IMG/VR virus record: IMGVR_UViG_3300033182_000816
Coordinates: 1-63,890 of that record
Reading direction: 5' to 3' (one strand)
DNA: 63,890 nt
Origin: a virus
Positions 22,572 through 29,423 of this stretch are shown piece by piece; the first letter of the stretch is position 1, and each line of letters opens with the position of its first letter. Position numbers and translations under genes: made by a program. The notes below the pieces were generated by a model. The model saw only the letters and a list, made by a program, of their open reading frames with translations. It was not told the origin of the DNA and made no database searches.

Positions 22572-23171
22572 ATGTTAAATTCTTTAGTAGTCGGCAACGG
22601 CGAGAGTCGTGCAGGTATAGATCTCACTTCTTTTAAAAACGATTATACGTTAATTGGGTGTAATGCCATACATCGAGATATGCCAGTAGATCACCTGGTA
22701 TGTTGTGATCGAAGAATGGTAGAAGAAGCCGTTAAAAGCAAAAATACGTTAGATACATCCATTCATGTTCGTCCTGATTGGTACAGATATTTCCGTAAAA
22801 TACGAAAAGATAAACGGATACATCAAGTTCCAGATTTGCCCTACAACGGAACGTTAAAGCAAGATCAACCATTACATTGGGGGAGTGGCACTTATGCTGT
22901 TTTACTTGGCGCGATGCTTTCTGATGTCATTATACTAACTGGTTTTGATCTGTATTCAAATACAGGCAAAGTTAACAACATTTATAAAGATACAGAAAAT
23001 TATCTATCCTCTGATAAAAACTCAATTGATCCAAGTTATTGGATTTATCAAACATCTAAAATATTCGAAGCCTTTCCGTCAAGAGATTTTATAATCATAA
23101 ACGATAAAAATTGGCAAGTGCCTAAAGAATGGAAATTTAAAAACGTCACTTTTGAAGAAATTTCTAAGTAA
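22572..23171 (+). CDS. Glycosyltransferase-like protein with NGxS motif (DUF115/GT42-like)
   Basis: 199 residues. The N-terminus LVVGNGESRAGIDL followed by YTLIGCNAIHRDMPVDHLVCCD resembles the start of DUF115 or GT42-type sialyltransferase proteins (GNGPS...N...D), which use CMP-activated sugars. A central HWGSGTYAVLLGAMLSDVIILTGFDL is also typical of that fold. Because a KDO-8-phosphate synthase is encoded 700 bases downstream, a CMP-KDO or similar donor would make sense, but that is inference. I recall similar proteins in T4-like marine phages. Confidence 0.55.
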   Translation: MLNSLVVGNGESRAGIDLTSFKNDYTLIGCNAIHRDMPVDHLVCCDRRMVEEAVKSKNTLDTSIHVRPDWYRYFRKIRKDKRIHQVPDLPYNGTLKQDQPLHWGSGTYAVLLGAMLSDVIILTGFDLYSNTGKVNNIYKDTENYLSSDKNSIDPSYWIYQTSKIFEAFPSRDFIIINDKNWQVPKEWKFKNVTFEEISK

Positions 23172-23175
23172 ATGG

Positions 23176-23204
23176 TTGACAACATAAATAAAATCAGTTA
23201 ACAT
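23176..23204 (+). promoter_or_regulatory. Sigma70-type promoter
   Basis: TTGACA (23176), a 17-base spacer and TAACAT (23199). A TAAATA element (23185-23190) lies within the spacer. It would produce an 80-90 base leader before queD. Confidence 0.55.
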
Positions 23205-23220
23205 ATACACATATTAACAA

Positions 23221-23293
23221 AGTGGCCTTTATGCTCGTCCCACTATAAAACTCCGCGCATCAAACTTACTCATGACGTTAAAGGAGGCAAGAG
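23221..23293 (+). ncRNA. Structured 5' leader of queD, preQ1-I-like hairpin with A-rich tail
   Basis: AGTGG (23221-23225) pairs perfectly with CCACT (23240-23244), enclosing a 14-base loop. The stem is followed directly by ATAAAACTCC. A 5-bp stem of this size followed by an A-rich tail is the outline of a preQ1-I riboswitch. CTCC (23251-23254) could also pair with GGAG (23283-23286) of the ribosome site. A pseudoknot between loop and tail is not evident, so the identification is tentative. Confidence 0.3.
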
Positions 23294-23890
23294 ATGTCTA
23301 TTAAAGTAAAAAGCACAAAAGTATTTAGAAATTTACCATGCGGTCACGCTCAGTTCTTTGATAAGGAACCGGACGGTAGCCCGGGCGAGTGTGCAAGTGT
23401 ACACGGATACGATCGTTCAGTAGAACTTACCTTTGCAGGCACACCAGACGAGATGGGCTGGATCGTAGCATTTGGTGATGCTACTAAACCTATTAAGAAG
23501 TTCTTAGAGTATTACTTTGACCATGTTACGGTACTACCTGCAAACGATCCACGCTTAGATCTTATTGATCGAATTCCATCACTTACTGAACCAGGTGGTG
23601 TATTAGGTACGCTTCGAGTATTACCAAGTGGTGTGTCAATGGAAATGAGTTCGCTGTTTATTTGGGAACACGTTAATCATTATGTCTATAAAATTACAAA
23701 TGGACGTTGCTATGTAGAAGGTGTACGAGTATACGAACATGAACGTAATGACGCAATGGTTGTCGTAGACGAAGCGGATGCTAAGATGTCTGCACAACGA
23801 AAGATAACAGCAGACGCAGCACTACTTCCAGAATGCCCGCGTTGGGATTGGGAATCACCAGCAGACGCTATTAAACGATTGGAAGATTAA
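23294..23890 (+). CDS. queD: 6-carboxytetrahydropterin synthase-like protein (QueD/PTPS family)
   Basis: 198 residues of the T-fold pterin family. FRNLPCGHAQF supplies the first metal His (His18). C33ASVHGYD parallels CxxLHGHxY of QueD, although the second His of HGH is Tyr here. GWIVAFGDATKPIKKFLEYYFDHVTVLP matches the DFxxLK...LDHxxLN stretch. QueD makes 6-carboxytetrahydropterin on the way to preQ0, the precursor of queuosine and of 7-deazaguanine DNA modifications. QueC, QueE and FolE are not in this window. It overlaps kdsA by one base. The changed His could alter zinc binding. Confidence 0.7.
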   Translation: MSIKVKSTKVFRNLPCGHAQFFDKEPDGSPGECASVHGYDRSVELTFAGTPDEMGWIVAFGDATKPIKKFLEYYFDHVTVLPANDPRLDLIDRIPSLTEPGGVLGTLRVLPSGVSMEMSSLFIWEHVNHYVYKITNGRCYVEGVRVYEHERNDAMVVVDEADAKMSAQRKITADAALLPECPRWDWESPADAIKRLED

Positions 23891-24669
23891 TGAGAGTAAT
23901 AGCAGGACCTTGTCAACACGAAGACTATCGTCACAGTTTAAAAATTGCAGAAGAATGTAAAAGAGTCTGCGACAAATACGGAGTTGAATATTATTTCAAA
24001 GCCAGTTATGATAAAGCAAACCGTACTAACGTTAACGGAATGCGAGGCGTTGGTCTTAGACAGACCATGGACGATTTTTATCTTATCAAAGACAAATTAA
24101 AATGTAATATTTTAACAGACGTTCATGATATACAACAAGTAGAATTAATTAAACATAATCATAATGATTGTGTAGATGTGTTGCAAGTTCCTGCATTCCT
24201 ATGCCGACAAACAGATTTAATCCAAGCAGTCTGTCAAACAGATAAAGTAGTAAACATTAAGAAAGGGCAGTTCCTTGCACCTTGGGATGTTGAAGGAATA
24301 CTAAGTAAAACCGAAGGAGCAAAAGAAGTATGGATTACAGAAAGGGGAACGAGCTTTGGTTACAATACTTTGGTTGTCGATTTTACCGGCCTTAATTATA
24401 TGCTTGATAATTTTAGTTGTCCTATTGTTTTGGACGCCACGCACAGCGTACAAAAGCCAGGTGGCAATGGAAGTAGCAGCGGCGGGAATAGGTCTTATGT
24501 TCCTGGTTTGGTTCGTGCAGCAAGTGCTTTGGGCGTTACAAACTTTTTCTTAGAAGTTCATGACGATCCAGATAACGCACCGAGCGATGGACCAAATATG
24601 GTTCGCTTAGAAGATTTTGAAAGTATCGTAAAAACTATGGTGGATATTAATGGAGTTGTCAAAGGCTGA
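23890..24669 (+). CDS. kdsA: 3-deoxy-D-manno-octulosonate 8-phosphate synthase (KdsA)
   Basis: Condenses phosphoenolpyruvate and arabinose 5-phosphate to KDO 8-phosphate, the committed step to the LPS inner-core sugar KDO. The family blocks are nearly all present: IAGPC at the start, FKASYDKANRT, LTDVHDIQQ, QVPAFLCRQTDL, VNIKKGQFLAPWD, TERGTSFGYNTLVVD, DATHSVQKPGG and a SDGPN near the end. At 259 residues it is slightly shorter than bacterial KdsA (about 280). It overlaps queD by one base and the next glycosyltransferase gene by 20 bases. The sequence is close to canonical, which suggests fairly recent acquisition from a Gram-negative host. Confidence 0.95.
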   Translation: MRVIAGPCQHEDYRHSLKIAEECKRVCDKYGVEYYFKASYDKANRTNVNGMRGVGLRQTMDDFYLIKDKLKCNILTDVHDIQQVELIKHNHNDCVDVLQVPAFLCRQTDLIQAVCQTDKVVNIKKGQFLAPWDVEGILSKTEGAKEVWITERGTSFGYNTLVVDFTGLNYMLDNFSCPIVLDATHSVQKPGGNGSSSGGNRSYVPGLVRAASALGVTNFFLEVHDDPDNAPSDGPNMVRLEDFESIVKTMVDINGVVKG

Positions 24670-25456
24670 ACGCAAGGCTGCTAAAGCAGAAAACCGAGCA
24701 AAAAAAGAAAGAGAAAGGTTAGAAAGAGAATTTGAAAAAAACACTTCTTCTTCTCCTGTTATGGTTACAATACTCTGTGTTCGCTTTGGTAACAAGTATG
24801 GTCCGGAATATGTAGAACGTCTTCGAAATATGATTGAACGTCATATCACTATTCCGTACGAACTTGTTTGCTTAACTGACGATCCTACTCCCATTGCTGG
24901 TGTTAGAATTTTAACAAAAAGAAATCAAGGCTATGCCAAAGGCTGGTGGCACAAAGTTCATATGTTTGATCCTACTCTTCCTTTAGAAGGAAGAATACTT
25001 TATATGGACTTAGATGTTATTATATGCGGTAATATTGATAAGATAGCCACATATAAAAGAAATGATTTCTTAGGTCTTCGTGATTTCAATAGAGCATTTT
25101 TTCCTACGTGGAAACGATTAAACAGTTCTGTGTTGTCGTGGAATGCCGGAACACAAACACATATATGGACTGAGTTTAATAAATCCCCCATGGCTGCAAT
25201 GCAATTACACGGTGATCAGGATTGGATATGGAAAACATCTCAAAACATTCTTACATTTTTCCCAGACGAATGGATTCAAAGTTACAAATGGGAAATACGT
25301 GATAAGACCGAACTTGTTGTTTACAATGGCAAGAGGAAATTTAAAGAGGCGAGAGACGACATTGTAATTCCTAAAGATTGCTCAATTGTTGTTTTTCATG
25401 GAGAACCAAACCCAAGCGAAGTGAATGATTCGTTTGTAACGGAGAACTGGAAATGA
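24650..25456 (+). CDS. Glycosyltransferase-like protein (DxD type)
   Basis: 268 residues. A basic, Lys/Glu-rich N-terminal helix of about 35 residues precedes a GT-A-like domain. MVTILCVRFGNKYGPEY is the first strand, VCLTDDPTP the second, and ILYMDLDVIICGNID (about residues 119-133) carries the DLD metal/nucleotide-sugar motif. LHGDQDWIW and HGEPNPSE follow in the usual acceptor-side positions. It probably transfers a sugar to a surface glycan, given its neighbours, but donor and acceptor are unknown. Confidence 0.7.
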   Translation: MELSKAERKAAKAENRAKKERERLEREFEKNTSSSPVMVTILCVRFGNKYGPEYVERLRNMIERHITIPYELVCLTDDPTPIAGVRILTKRNQGYAKGWWHKVHMFDPTLPLEGRILYMDLDVIICGNIDKIATYKRNDFLGLRDFNRAFFPTWKRLNSSVLSWNAGTQTHIWTEFNKSPMAAMQLHGDQDWIWKTSQNILTFFPDEWIQSYKWEIRDKTELVVYNGKRKFKEARDDIVIPKDCSIVVFHGEPNPSEVNDSFVTENWK

Positions 25457-26163
25457 GAGTAGGATTTACTTGTAGTTCTTTTGATTTGCTACACGCAGGC
25501 CACGTTGCTATGTTGCGTGAATCAAAAGAAAACTGTGATTATTTGGTATGTGGACTTAATATTAATCCTTTTAAAAACGGACGATATGCTGTACAAACTG
25601 TTGCAGAACGATATATGCAATTAGAAGCAGTAAAATATGTAGACCGTATCATTCCGTATAGTAGTGAAAATGAACTTATCGAAGTTCTAAATGTTGTTAA
25701 CCCTGATGTTCGCTTTATTGGGGAAGATTACAAAGGAAAGCCGTTTACAGGTGATGATTTAGGTATTGAGATTTTTTATAATACTCGCAAACACAACTAT
25801 TCAAGTAGTGGACTAAAAGAACAAGTTGTACAAAGTCAGCAAACTCCGCCACTTGTAGGTAAGACCGTAAAAGATAACGATGTTTATACTATTATTGATA
25901 ATACAGAATTAAATGCTCTTACCGTTAGTACAACAACACTACACCCCTCGCAAGAAACAAGCGGACATAGTCATCCAGGCATTGAAGAAGTTTACACATT
26001 CTTAAGTGGCACTGGCGTAATGCAGATTGATGGGGAAGAGTTTCCCGCAGAGAAAGGCAAAACATTTACTATTCCAGACGGCTCTTTCCATAAGGTTTAC
26101 AACAACAGTTCAGACGAAGACCTGTTATTCATATGTGTATTCAATAAACGAAGGAACCACTAA
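25453..26163 (+). CDS. Cytidylyltransferase-cupin fusion protein
   Basis: Two domains in 236 residues. Residues 1-130 are a nucleotidyltransferase of the glycerol-3-phosphate cytidylyltransferase/RfaE type: FTCSSFDLLHAGHVAML with the xxGH signature, later RFIGEDYKGKPFTG. Residues about 145-232 are a cupin: HSHPGIEEVYTFLSGTGVM, IPDGSFHKVYNN, with His-rich metal ligands. The N-terminal domain could activate a sugar or polyol phosphate as its CDP or ADP derivative, and the cupin could act as an isomerase or epimerase on the product. The fusion order is not one I know as a named enzyme. It overlaps both neighbours. Confidence 0.75.
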   Translation: MRVGFTCSSFDLLHAGHVAMLRESKENCDYLVCGLNINPFKNGRYAVQTVAERYMQLEAVKYVDRIIPYSSENELIEVLNVVNPDVRFIGEDYKGKPFTGDDLGIEIFYNTRKHNYSSSGLKEQVVQSQQTPPLVGKTVKDNDVYTIIDNTELNALTVSTTTLHPSQETSGHSHPGIEEVYTFLSGTGVMQIDGEEFPAEKGKTFTIPDGSFHKVYNNSSDEDLLFICVFNKRRNH

Positions 26164-26909
26164 TGAAAAAATTTATTTTTGACGTAGACGGCACATTAAC
26201 CCCAAGTCGAGGAGTAATTGATAGTAACTTTAAAACTTTCTTCAATAAGTTCTGTAATGATAATGATGTTTATCTTGTTACAGGCAGTGACAAAACAAAA
26301 ACTGTAGCACAAGTGGGATTAGATATTTACAATCTATGCAAACGTGTTTATCAATGCAACGGAAACGATGTATGGCATGGAAATAATCGTCAGTACACAA
26401 ATCAATGGTGGCTTAAAGGCAAACCACATGATTGGTTAGCAGAACAACTTACACAAAGCGACTTTCCTGTACGCACAGGCAACCACTTTGAACATCGTCC
26501 AGGTATGTGTAACTTCAGTGTTGTAGGTCGTAATGCTACACACGAACAGCGTCAACACTATGTTAAGTGGGATAAAGAACGAGACGAAAGAAAGAATATT
26601 GCTTCAATGTTTAATAGTTTCTTTCCGTTACTTGAAGCAAAGATTGGTGGCGAAACAGGCATTGACATTTCTTTAAGAGGTATGGACAAGAGTCAAATTT
26701 TACAAGACTTTGATAAACATAACGATGAAATATATTTCTTTGGTGATGCTATATTTGAAGGCGGCAACGACGAGCCTTTGGCTAACGCAATACTTGACTT
26801 AGAACACGGTTACTGCTATAATATACAAAATTGGTTGCAAACTTGGGACTTACTAAAAGATATTTCTAATGGAATTACCGTTTATAAAACAACGCTTTCA
26901 GAGGCATGA
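26163..26909 (+). CDS. Phosphomannomutase-like HAD enzyme (eukaryotic PMM family)
   Basis: 248 residues resembling the PMM/Sec53 family, which interconverts mannose 6-phosphate and mannose 1-phosphate. FDVDGTLTPSRG (nucleophile Asp7 and acid/base Asp9), LVTGSDKTK, NGNDVW, FEHRPGMCNFSVVGR, and a late YFFGDAIFEGGND all align with PMM blocks. The cap region carries ERxNI-like and GGETGIDISLRGMDKSQIL segments that bind the sugar phosphate. It would feed GDP-mannose or related sugars for the surrounding glycan genes. It overlaps the next oxygenase gene by 41 bases. Confidence 0.85.
   Translation: MKKFIFDVDGTLTPSRGVIDSNFKTFFNKFCNDNDVYLVTGSDKTKTVAQVGLDIYNLCKRVYQCNGNDVWHGNNRQYTNQWWLKGKPHDWLAEQLTQSDFPVRTGNHFEHRPGMCNFSVVGRNATHEQRQHYVKWDKERDERKNIASMFNSFFPLLEAKIGGETGIDISLRGMDKSQILQDFDKHNDEIYFFGDAIFEGGNDEPLANAILDLEHGYCYNIQNWLQTWDLLKDISNGITVYKTTLSEA
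26794..26822 (+). promoter_or_regulatory. Sigma70-type promoter inside a gene
   Basis: TTGACT (26794), a 17-base spacer and perfect TATAAT (26817), within the 3' end of the phosphomannomutase-like gene. It would start transcription just before the oxygenase and UvsE genes. Confidence 0.6.
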
Positions 26910-27369
26910 CGCAGTAAAAGATCACCTATTATTGTTGATAGAGCAGCACAATACCACTGTGACAGAATACGACACACATATTACTAACAGTGATTATTTT
27001 GATAAGGATAAGATGAATCATCCTTACAATCTATTAGCAAGTCCGTTATTATTAGAACACACAAGAAGCATTTTTAATACCGACGATGTTATTGTTAACG
27101 AGGTTTGGTTTCAACAGTATCTTACCAATGATACACACACCTGGCATATTCACAATTCTTGTCATTTTACAAATGTGTATTTTTTAGAACTACCAGATCC
27201 TGCATTTAAAACAGAAATACGAGAATTTGGTTCGGAAAATTTATTCTTGTATGAAGCAGAAGAAGGTGATATAATAACACTTCCAAGTTGTTTATTTCAT
27301 AGATCACCTGTTCTTAAATCAGATGAACGTAAAACAGTAATTGCATTTAACTCGAGTTTATTATCATGA
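26869..27369 (+). CDS. 2OG-Fe(II) oxygenase-like protein (PF13759-like)
   Basis: 166 residues. The pattern THTWHIHNSCHFTNVYFLELPD (iron ligands among His93/His95), EEGDIITLPSCLFHRSPVL (distal His144) and ERKTVIAFNSS (Arg154) follows the layout of the small phage oxygenases in which HxH, FPSxLxH and RxSISFN recur. It differs from the island oxygenases. It starts 41 bases inside the preceding gene and overlaps uvsE by 4 bases. The substrate is unknown; proximity to sugar genes suggests a nucleotide sugar or glycan. Confidence 0.65.
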   Translation: MELPFIKQRFQRHDAVKDHLLLLIEQHNTTVTEYDTHITNSDYFDKDKMNHPYNLLASPLLLEHTRSIFNTDDVIVNEVWFQQYLTNDTHTWHIHNSCHFTNVYFLELPDPAFKTEIREFGSENLFLYEAEEGDIITLPSCLFHRSPVLKSDERKTVIAFNSSLLS

Positions 27370-28436
27370 CACAGAAGCGTATCGGGTTTGCGTGTAAGTA
27401 TATGCACCCGGACCAAACACAAAAGAAAAAAGTATTAGAAGAATTACAACGTCCGTTAAACACAAAAGCAACTACTGTTGCATGGCTCAATAGACAAACT
27501 CGTGATGTCGCCGAACAACGCCTGTGGGATATCATGACACACAATATTCAGGCGTATTACAATTTGGTAAAATATGTAGGGGGGTTACCGCATGATTTAC
27601 GAATGGTCAGACTTGGTAGCGATGCTTTGCCTGTTTACACTCACGACTTATGGAGTTATTATTGGCGTAAAAGCGATGTCCGTGCTTACTGCGAACGTGA
27701 ATTCGCAAAAGTCGGTGAATTGGCTCGACAACTTGATGTTAGGCTCAGTATGCATCCTGGTCAGTTTACCGTCCTTGCTTCTGATAATGACGATATAGTA
27801 AATAGAAGTATAGAGGAGTTTGAATATCATGTGGACATCATTCGGTGGATGGGGTATGGACAGACATGGCAAGATTTCAAGTGTAACGTCCACATATCGG
27901 GTCGAAGAGGTCCACAAGGCATCATCGACGTCCTCCCAAGGCTATCGCCCGAAGCACGAAATACGATCACAATCGAAAACGACGAAATGTCGTGGGGCAT
28001 CGACGCAAGCCTCAAACTTGTCGACCATGTTGCACTCGTTCTCGATATACACCATGCGTGGGTCGCTACAGGTGAATACATACAGCCCACCGATCGTAGA
28101 TTTGCTCGCATAATTGATTCTTGGCGTGGTGTCCGTCCTGTGATACACTATTCTGTATCGCGTGAGGAATTACTAAAAGAAACTTGGCCTGATGATGTTA
28201 AGCCAGATATGGAATGGTTGCTAATGAATGGCTACAAGAAACAAAAACTCAGAGCTCATTCGGACTATATGTGGAATACAGCCGTTAACGAATGGGCAAT
28301 GAGTTTTTGGGACTATGCTGACATTATGGTAGAGGCCAAGGCAAAGAACCTTGCAAGTCAGGCGTTATTTGAATCATCATCTGATTTAGTATTTTCTACA
28401 CCTTTACCATCTCCAATCGAAATAATGCCGGTGTGA
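27366..28436 (+). CDS. uvsE: UV damage endonuclease UvsE/UvdE
   Basis: Full-length (356 aa) TIM-barrel endonuclease that nicks DNA 5' to UV photoproducts. Metal-binding family blocks are visible: IGFACKYM, RMVRLGSDALP, LSMHPGQFTVLAS, NVHISGR, ITIENDEMSWG, LVLDIHHAWVATG, VIHYSVSREE and LRAHSDYMW. It would protect phage DNA from light damage in surface seawater. ATGA overlap with the preceding gene; the early promoter at 26794 probably serves it. Confidence 0.92.
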   Translation: MTQKRIGFACKYMHPDQTQKKKVLEELQRPLNTKATTVAWLNRQTRDVAEQRLWDIMTHNIQAYYNLVKYVGGLPHDLRMVRLGSDALPVYTHDLWSYYWRKSDVRAYCEREFAKVGELARQLDVRLSMHPGQFTVLASDNDDIVNRSIEEFEYHVDIIRWMGYGQTWQDFKCNVHISGRRGPQGIIDVLPRLSPEARNTITIENDEMSWGIDASLKLVDHVALVLDIHHAWVATGEYIQPTDRRFARIIDSWRGVRPVIHYSVSREELLKETWPDDVKPDMEWLLMNGYKKQKLRAHSDYMWNTAVNEWAMSFWDYADIMVEAKAKNLASQALFESSSDLVFSTPLPSPIEIMPV

Positions 28437-28447
28437 CCTTCGGCTAT

Positions 28448-28465
28448 GTAGACAAAGAAGTCTAC
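28448..28465. repeat. Inverted repeat between convergent genes
   Basis: GTAGAC-6 bases-GTCTAC, a perfect 6-bp stem, between the uvsE stop and the stop of the convergent minus-strand gene. No T-run follows on either strand, so termination is uncertain. Confidence 0.35.
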
Positions 28466-28488
28466 TACACGATCAAAGAACCTTTTCA

Positions 28489-28734
28489 TCAGTCTGCTTT
28501 CTTTGGCTTAGGACCACGCTTTTTAGCAGGTGCTTTCTTAGTTGTGGTCTTCTTTTTGGCAGGGGCTTTCTTAGTTGTGGTCTTCTTTTTGGCAGGGGCT
28601 TTTTTCTTAGCAGCAGGCTTTGCTTCTGCTTTATTAGCAGGGATTTCAATTGGACCGTCGTCGGTACCTACTACCTGCGGCGCAGTCGAATCCTCGCCTC
28701 CAAAACCAAAAAGTGATTTGATAAATTTAATCAT
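28489..28734 (-). CDS. Lys/Ala-rich histone-H1-tail-like protein
   Basis: 81 residues on the minus strand. The first 12 residues are hydrophobic and aromatic (MIKFIKSLFGFG), followed by an acidic stretch. From about residue 33 onward the protein is a low-complexity tail of KKAPAKKKTTT units ending KRGPKPKKAD, as in eukaryotic H1 and bacterial Hc1/Hc2 tails. It should bind DNA or RNA non-specifically. It has AGGAG in its leader and late-type TAAATA elements upstream, so it may be made late and could condense packaged DNA. It may complement the tail-less H1-like protein at 16455. Confidence 0.7.
   Translation of the reverse strand: MIKFIKSLFGFGGEDSTAPQVVGTDDGPIEIPANKAEAKPAAKKKAPAKKKTTTKKAPAKKKTTTKKAPAKKRGPKPKKAD
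28532..28597 (-). repeat. Tandem 33-bp direct repeat, two copies
   Basis: Two back-to-back 33-base copies (28532-28564 and 28565-28597) inside the Lys-rich gene. Each encodes one 11-residue KKAPAKKKTTT-type unit. Their near identity points to slippage-driven length change. Confidence 0.75.
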
Positions 28735-28762
28735 TTTTTATTTTCTCCTATTTAGGGATACT

Positions 28763-28768
28763 TATTTA
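28763..28768 (-). promoter_or_regulatory. T4-late-type promoter element (minus strand)
   Basis: GTAAATA on the minus strand, 28 bases before the ATG at 28734. The leader would include the AGGAG ribosome site. A second TAAATA (28749-28754) overlaps that site. Confidence 0.4.
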
Positions 28769-28769
28769 C

Positions 28770-28775
28770 TAAATA
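28770..28775 (+). promoter_or_regulatory. T4-late-type promoter element
   Basis: CTAAATA 21 bases before the ATG at 28797, with AAAGGAGA in the leader. It is back to back with the minus-strand element. Confidence 0.45.
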
Positions 28776-28796
28776 TTTGCACAAAGGAGAACAGAT

Positions 28797-28961
28797 ATGA
28801 TTCAAAAGTGGATTAATGCTCGCATTAAAGAGCGTACAACATTAGACGGTGCTATTCTAATTGGCGCTGGTATTGCATTTCTAATTTTCAAACCAATCGC
28901 AAGTTTAGTTGCGTATGTTGCAATTGGATACGGTGCTTGGACACTTTGGAAATCAGAGTAA
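28797..28961 (+). CDS. Small membrane protein, 54 aa
   Basis: A good ribosome site (AAAGGAGAACAGAT) precedes the ATG. The product begins MIQKWINARIKERTTLDG, then a hydrophobic segment AILIGAGIAFLIF, a short break at KPIA, and a second segment SLVAYVAIGYGAWTLW. Two membrane passes are predicted with both ends inside. I recall this ERTTLDGAxLIG protein as conserved in T4-like marine phages, with no known function. Confidence 0.75.
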   Translation: MIQKWINARIKERTTLDGAILIGAGIAFLIFKPIASLVAYVAIGYGAWTLWKSE

Positions 28962-29047
28962 TGTGGGGGCTGGTTTGTATCAATCCTTGGTACAAAACGT
29001 ATTATAATAGAGTAACGGGTGAACTGAGACACGATCGTTATCGTTAA
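28961..29047 (+). CDS. Possible micro-ORF, 28 aa
   Basis: TAATG coupling to the preceding gene and a 28-codon frame (MWGLVCINPWYKTYYNRVTG...). It ends at the convergent gene's stop. It is short and without relatives known to me; translation is possible because of the coupling. Confidence 0.3.
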   Translation: MWGLVCINPWYKTYYNRVTGELRHDRYR

Positions 29048-29331
29048 AACTTGCTAACAGGCAAGTCCATACTCGCTGGCATATCCCAAATCTTTTTCTG
29101 CTCAACGCCTTTGCGTTGGGCAAATCTTTTAGCATCGCAGTTAGAACACACATGAAAGTAGTTGTTGCTTAGGCGCTTTCTTTGCATCTTTTTTAGGTCA
29201 CGCCGAAACTCTGTATCGCAATTATCACACTGAAATACAGCAACTGTCTTAGACCTTTCATACTCGTGAACCTTGCCTAACTTGCTTTTACGAGTATATT
29301 TTGTCTTTTGTTCTTCTGTTTTTATGAACAT
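29044..29331 (-). CDS. Zinc-ribbon-like conserved phage protein
   Basis: 95 residues on the minus strand. A basic N-terminus (KTKYTRKSKLGKVHEYERSK) leads into VFQCDNCDTEF and, 25 residues later, HVCSNCDAKRFAQRKG: two CxxC knuckles that would bind one zinc. The rest is basic, so nucleic-acid binding is likely. I recall this ERSKTVAxFxCDNC pattern as conserved in T4-like marine phages. A late promoter element lies 5 nt from its ATG. Confidence 0.75.
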   Translation of the reverse strand: MFIKTEEQKTKYTRKSKLGKVHEYERSKTVAVFQCDNCDTEFRRDLKKMQRKRLSNNYFHVCSNCDAKRFAQRKGVEQKKIWDMPASMDLPVSKF

Positions 29332-29336
29332 ATATG

Positions 29337-29342
29337 TATTTA
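29337..29342 (-). promoter_or_regulatory. T4-late-type promoter element, 5 nt from the start codon (minus strand)
   Basis: GTAAATA on the minus strand followed by five bases and the ATG at 29331. Confidence 0.5.
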
Positions 29343-29366
29343 CATTAGGCTTTTAAAACTTACTGA

Positions 29367-29372
29367 TAAATA
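29367..29372 (+). promoter_or_regulatory. T4-late-type promoter of the virion operon
   Basis: GATAAATA about 50 bases before the ATG at 29424, with a normal leader that ends TTAGGGAAGAAT. It probably drives the 18-kb virion block. Confidence 0.6.
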
Positions 29373-29423
29373 AGAATAGCAACAATCTACACGTGAAAAC
29401 GTTCAGTAACCTTAGGGAAGAAT

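Noticed and set aside
23205-23293. A tRNA in the queD leader
   Set aside because: No T-loop (GTTCRANYC) or acceptor stem pairing was found; only one short stem is present. No tRNA was seen elsewhere in the window.
24356-24553. A hydrophobic 65-codon frame inside kdsA that looks like a membrane protein
   Set aside because: It lies wholly inside the well-supported KdsA gene in another frame and has no ribosome site.
27247-27275. TATAAT with TTGTAT upstream inside the oxygenase gene as a promoter for uvsE
   Set aside because: The -35 box matches only half of the consensus, and a better promoter lies at 26794.
27820-28148. Several overlapping frames on both strands inside uvsE
   Set aside because: They are shadows of the full-length UV endonuclease, whose family motifs run through this stretch.
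29005-29012. TATAAT near 29007 as an early promoter for the virion operon
   Set aside because: No -35 box lies at an acceptable distance, and the strand downstream encodes a convergent gene.
28802-29032. A 76-codon minus-strand frame opposite the small membrane protein
   Set aside because: The plus-strand gene at 28797 has a strong ribosome site, a clear two-pass membrane product and a conserved pattern; the minus frame has none of these.
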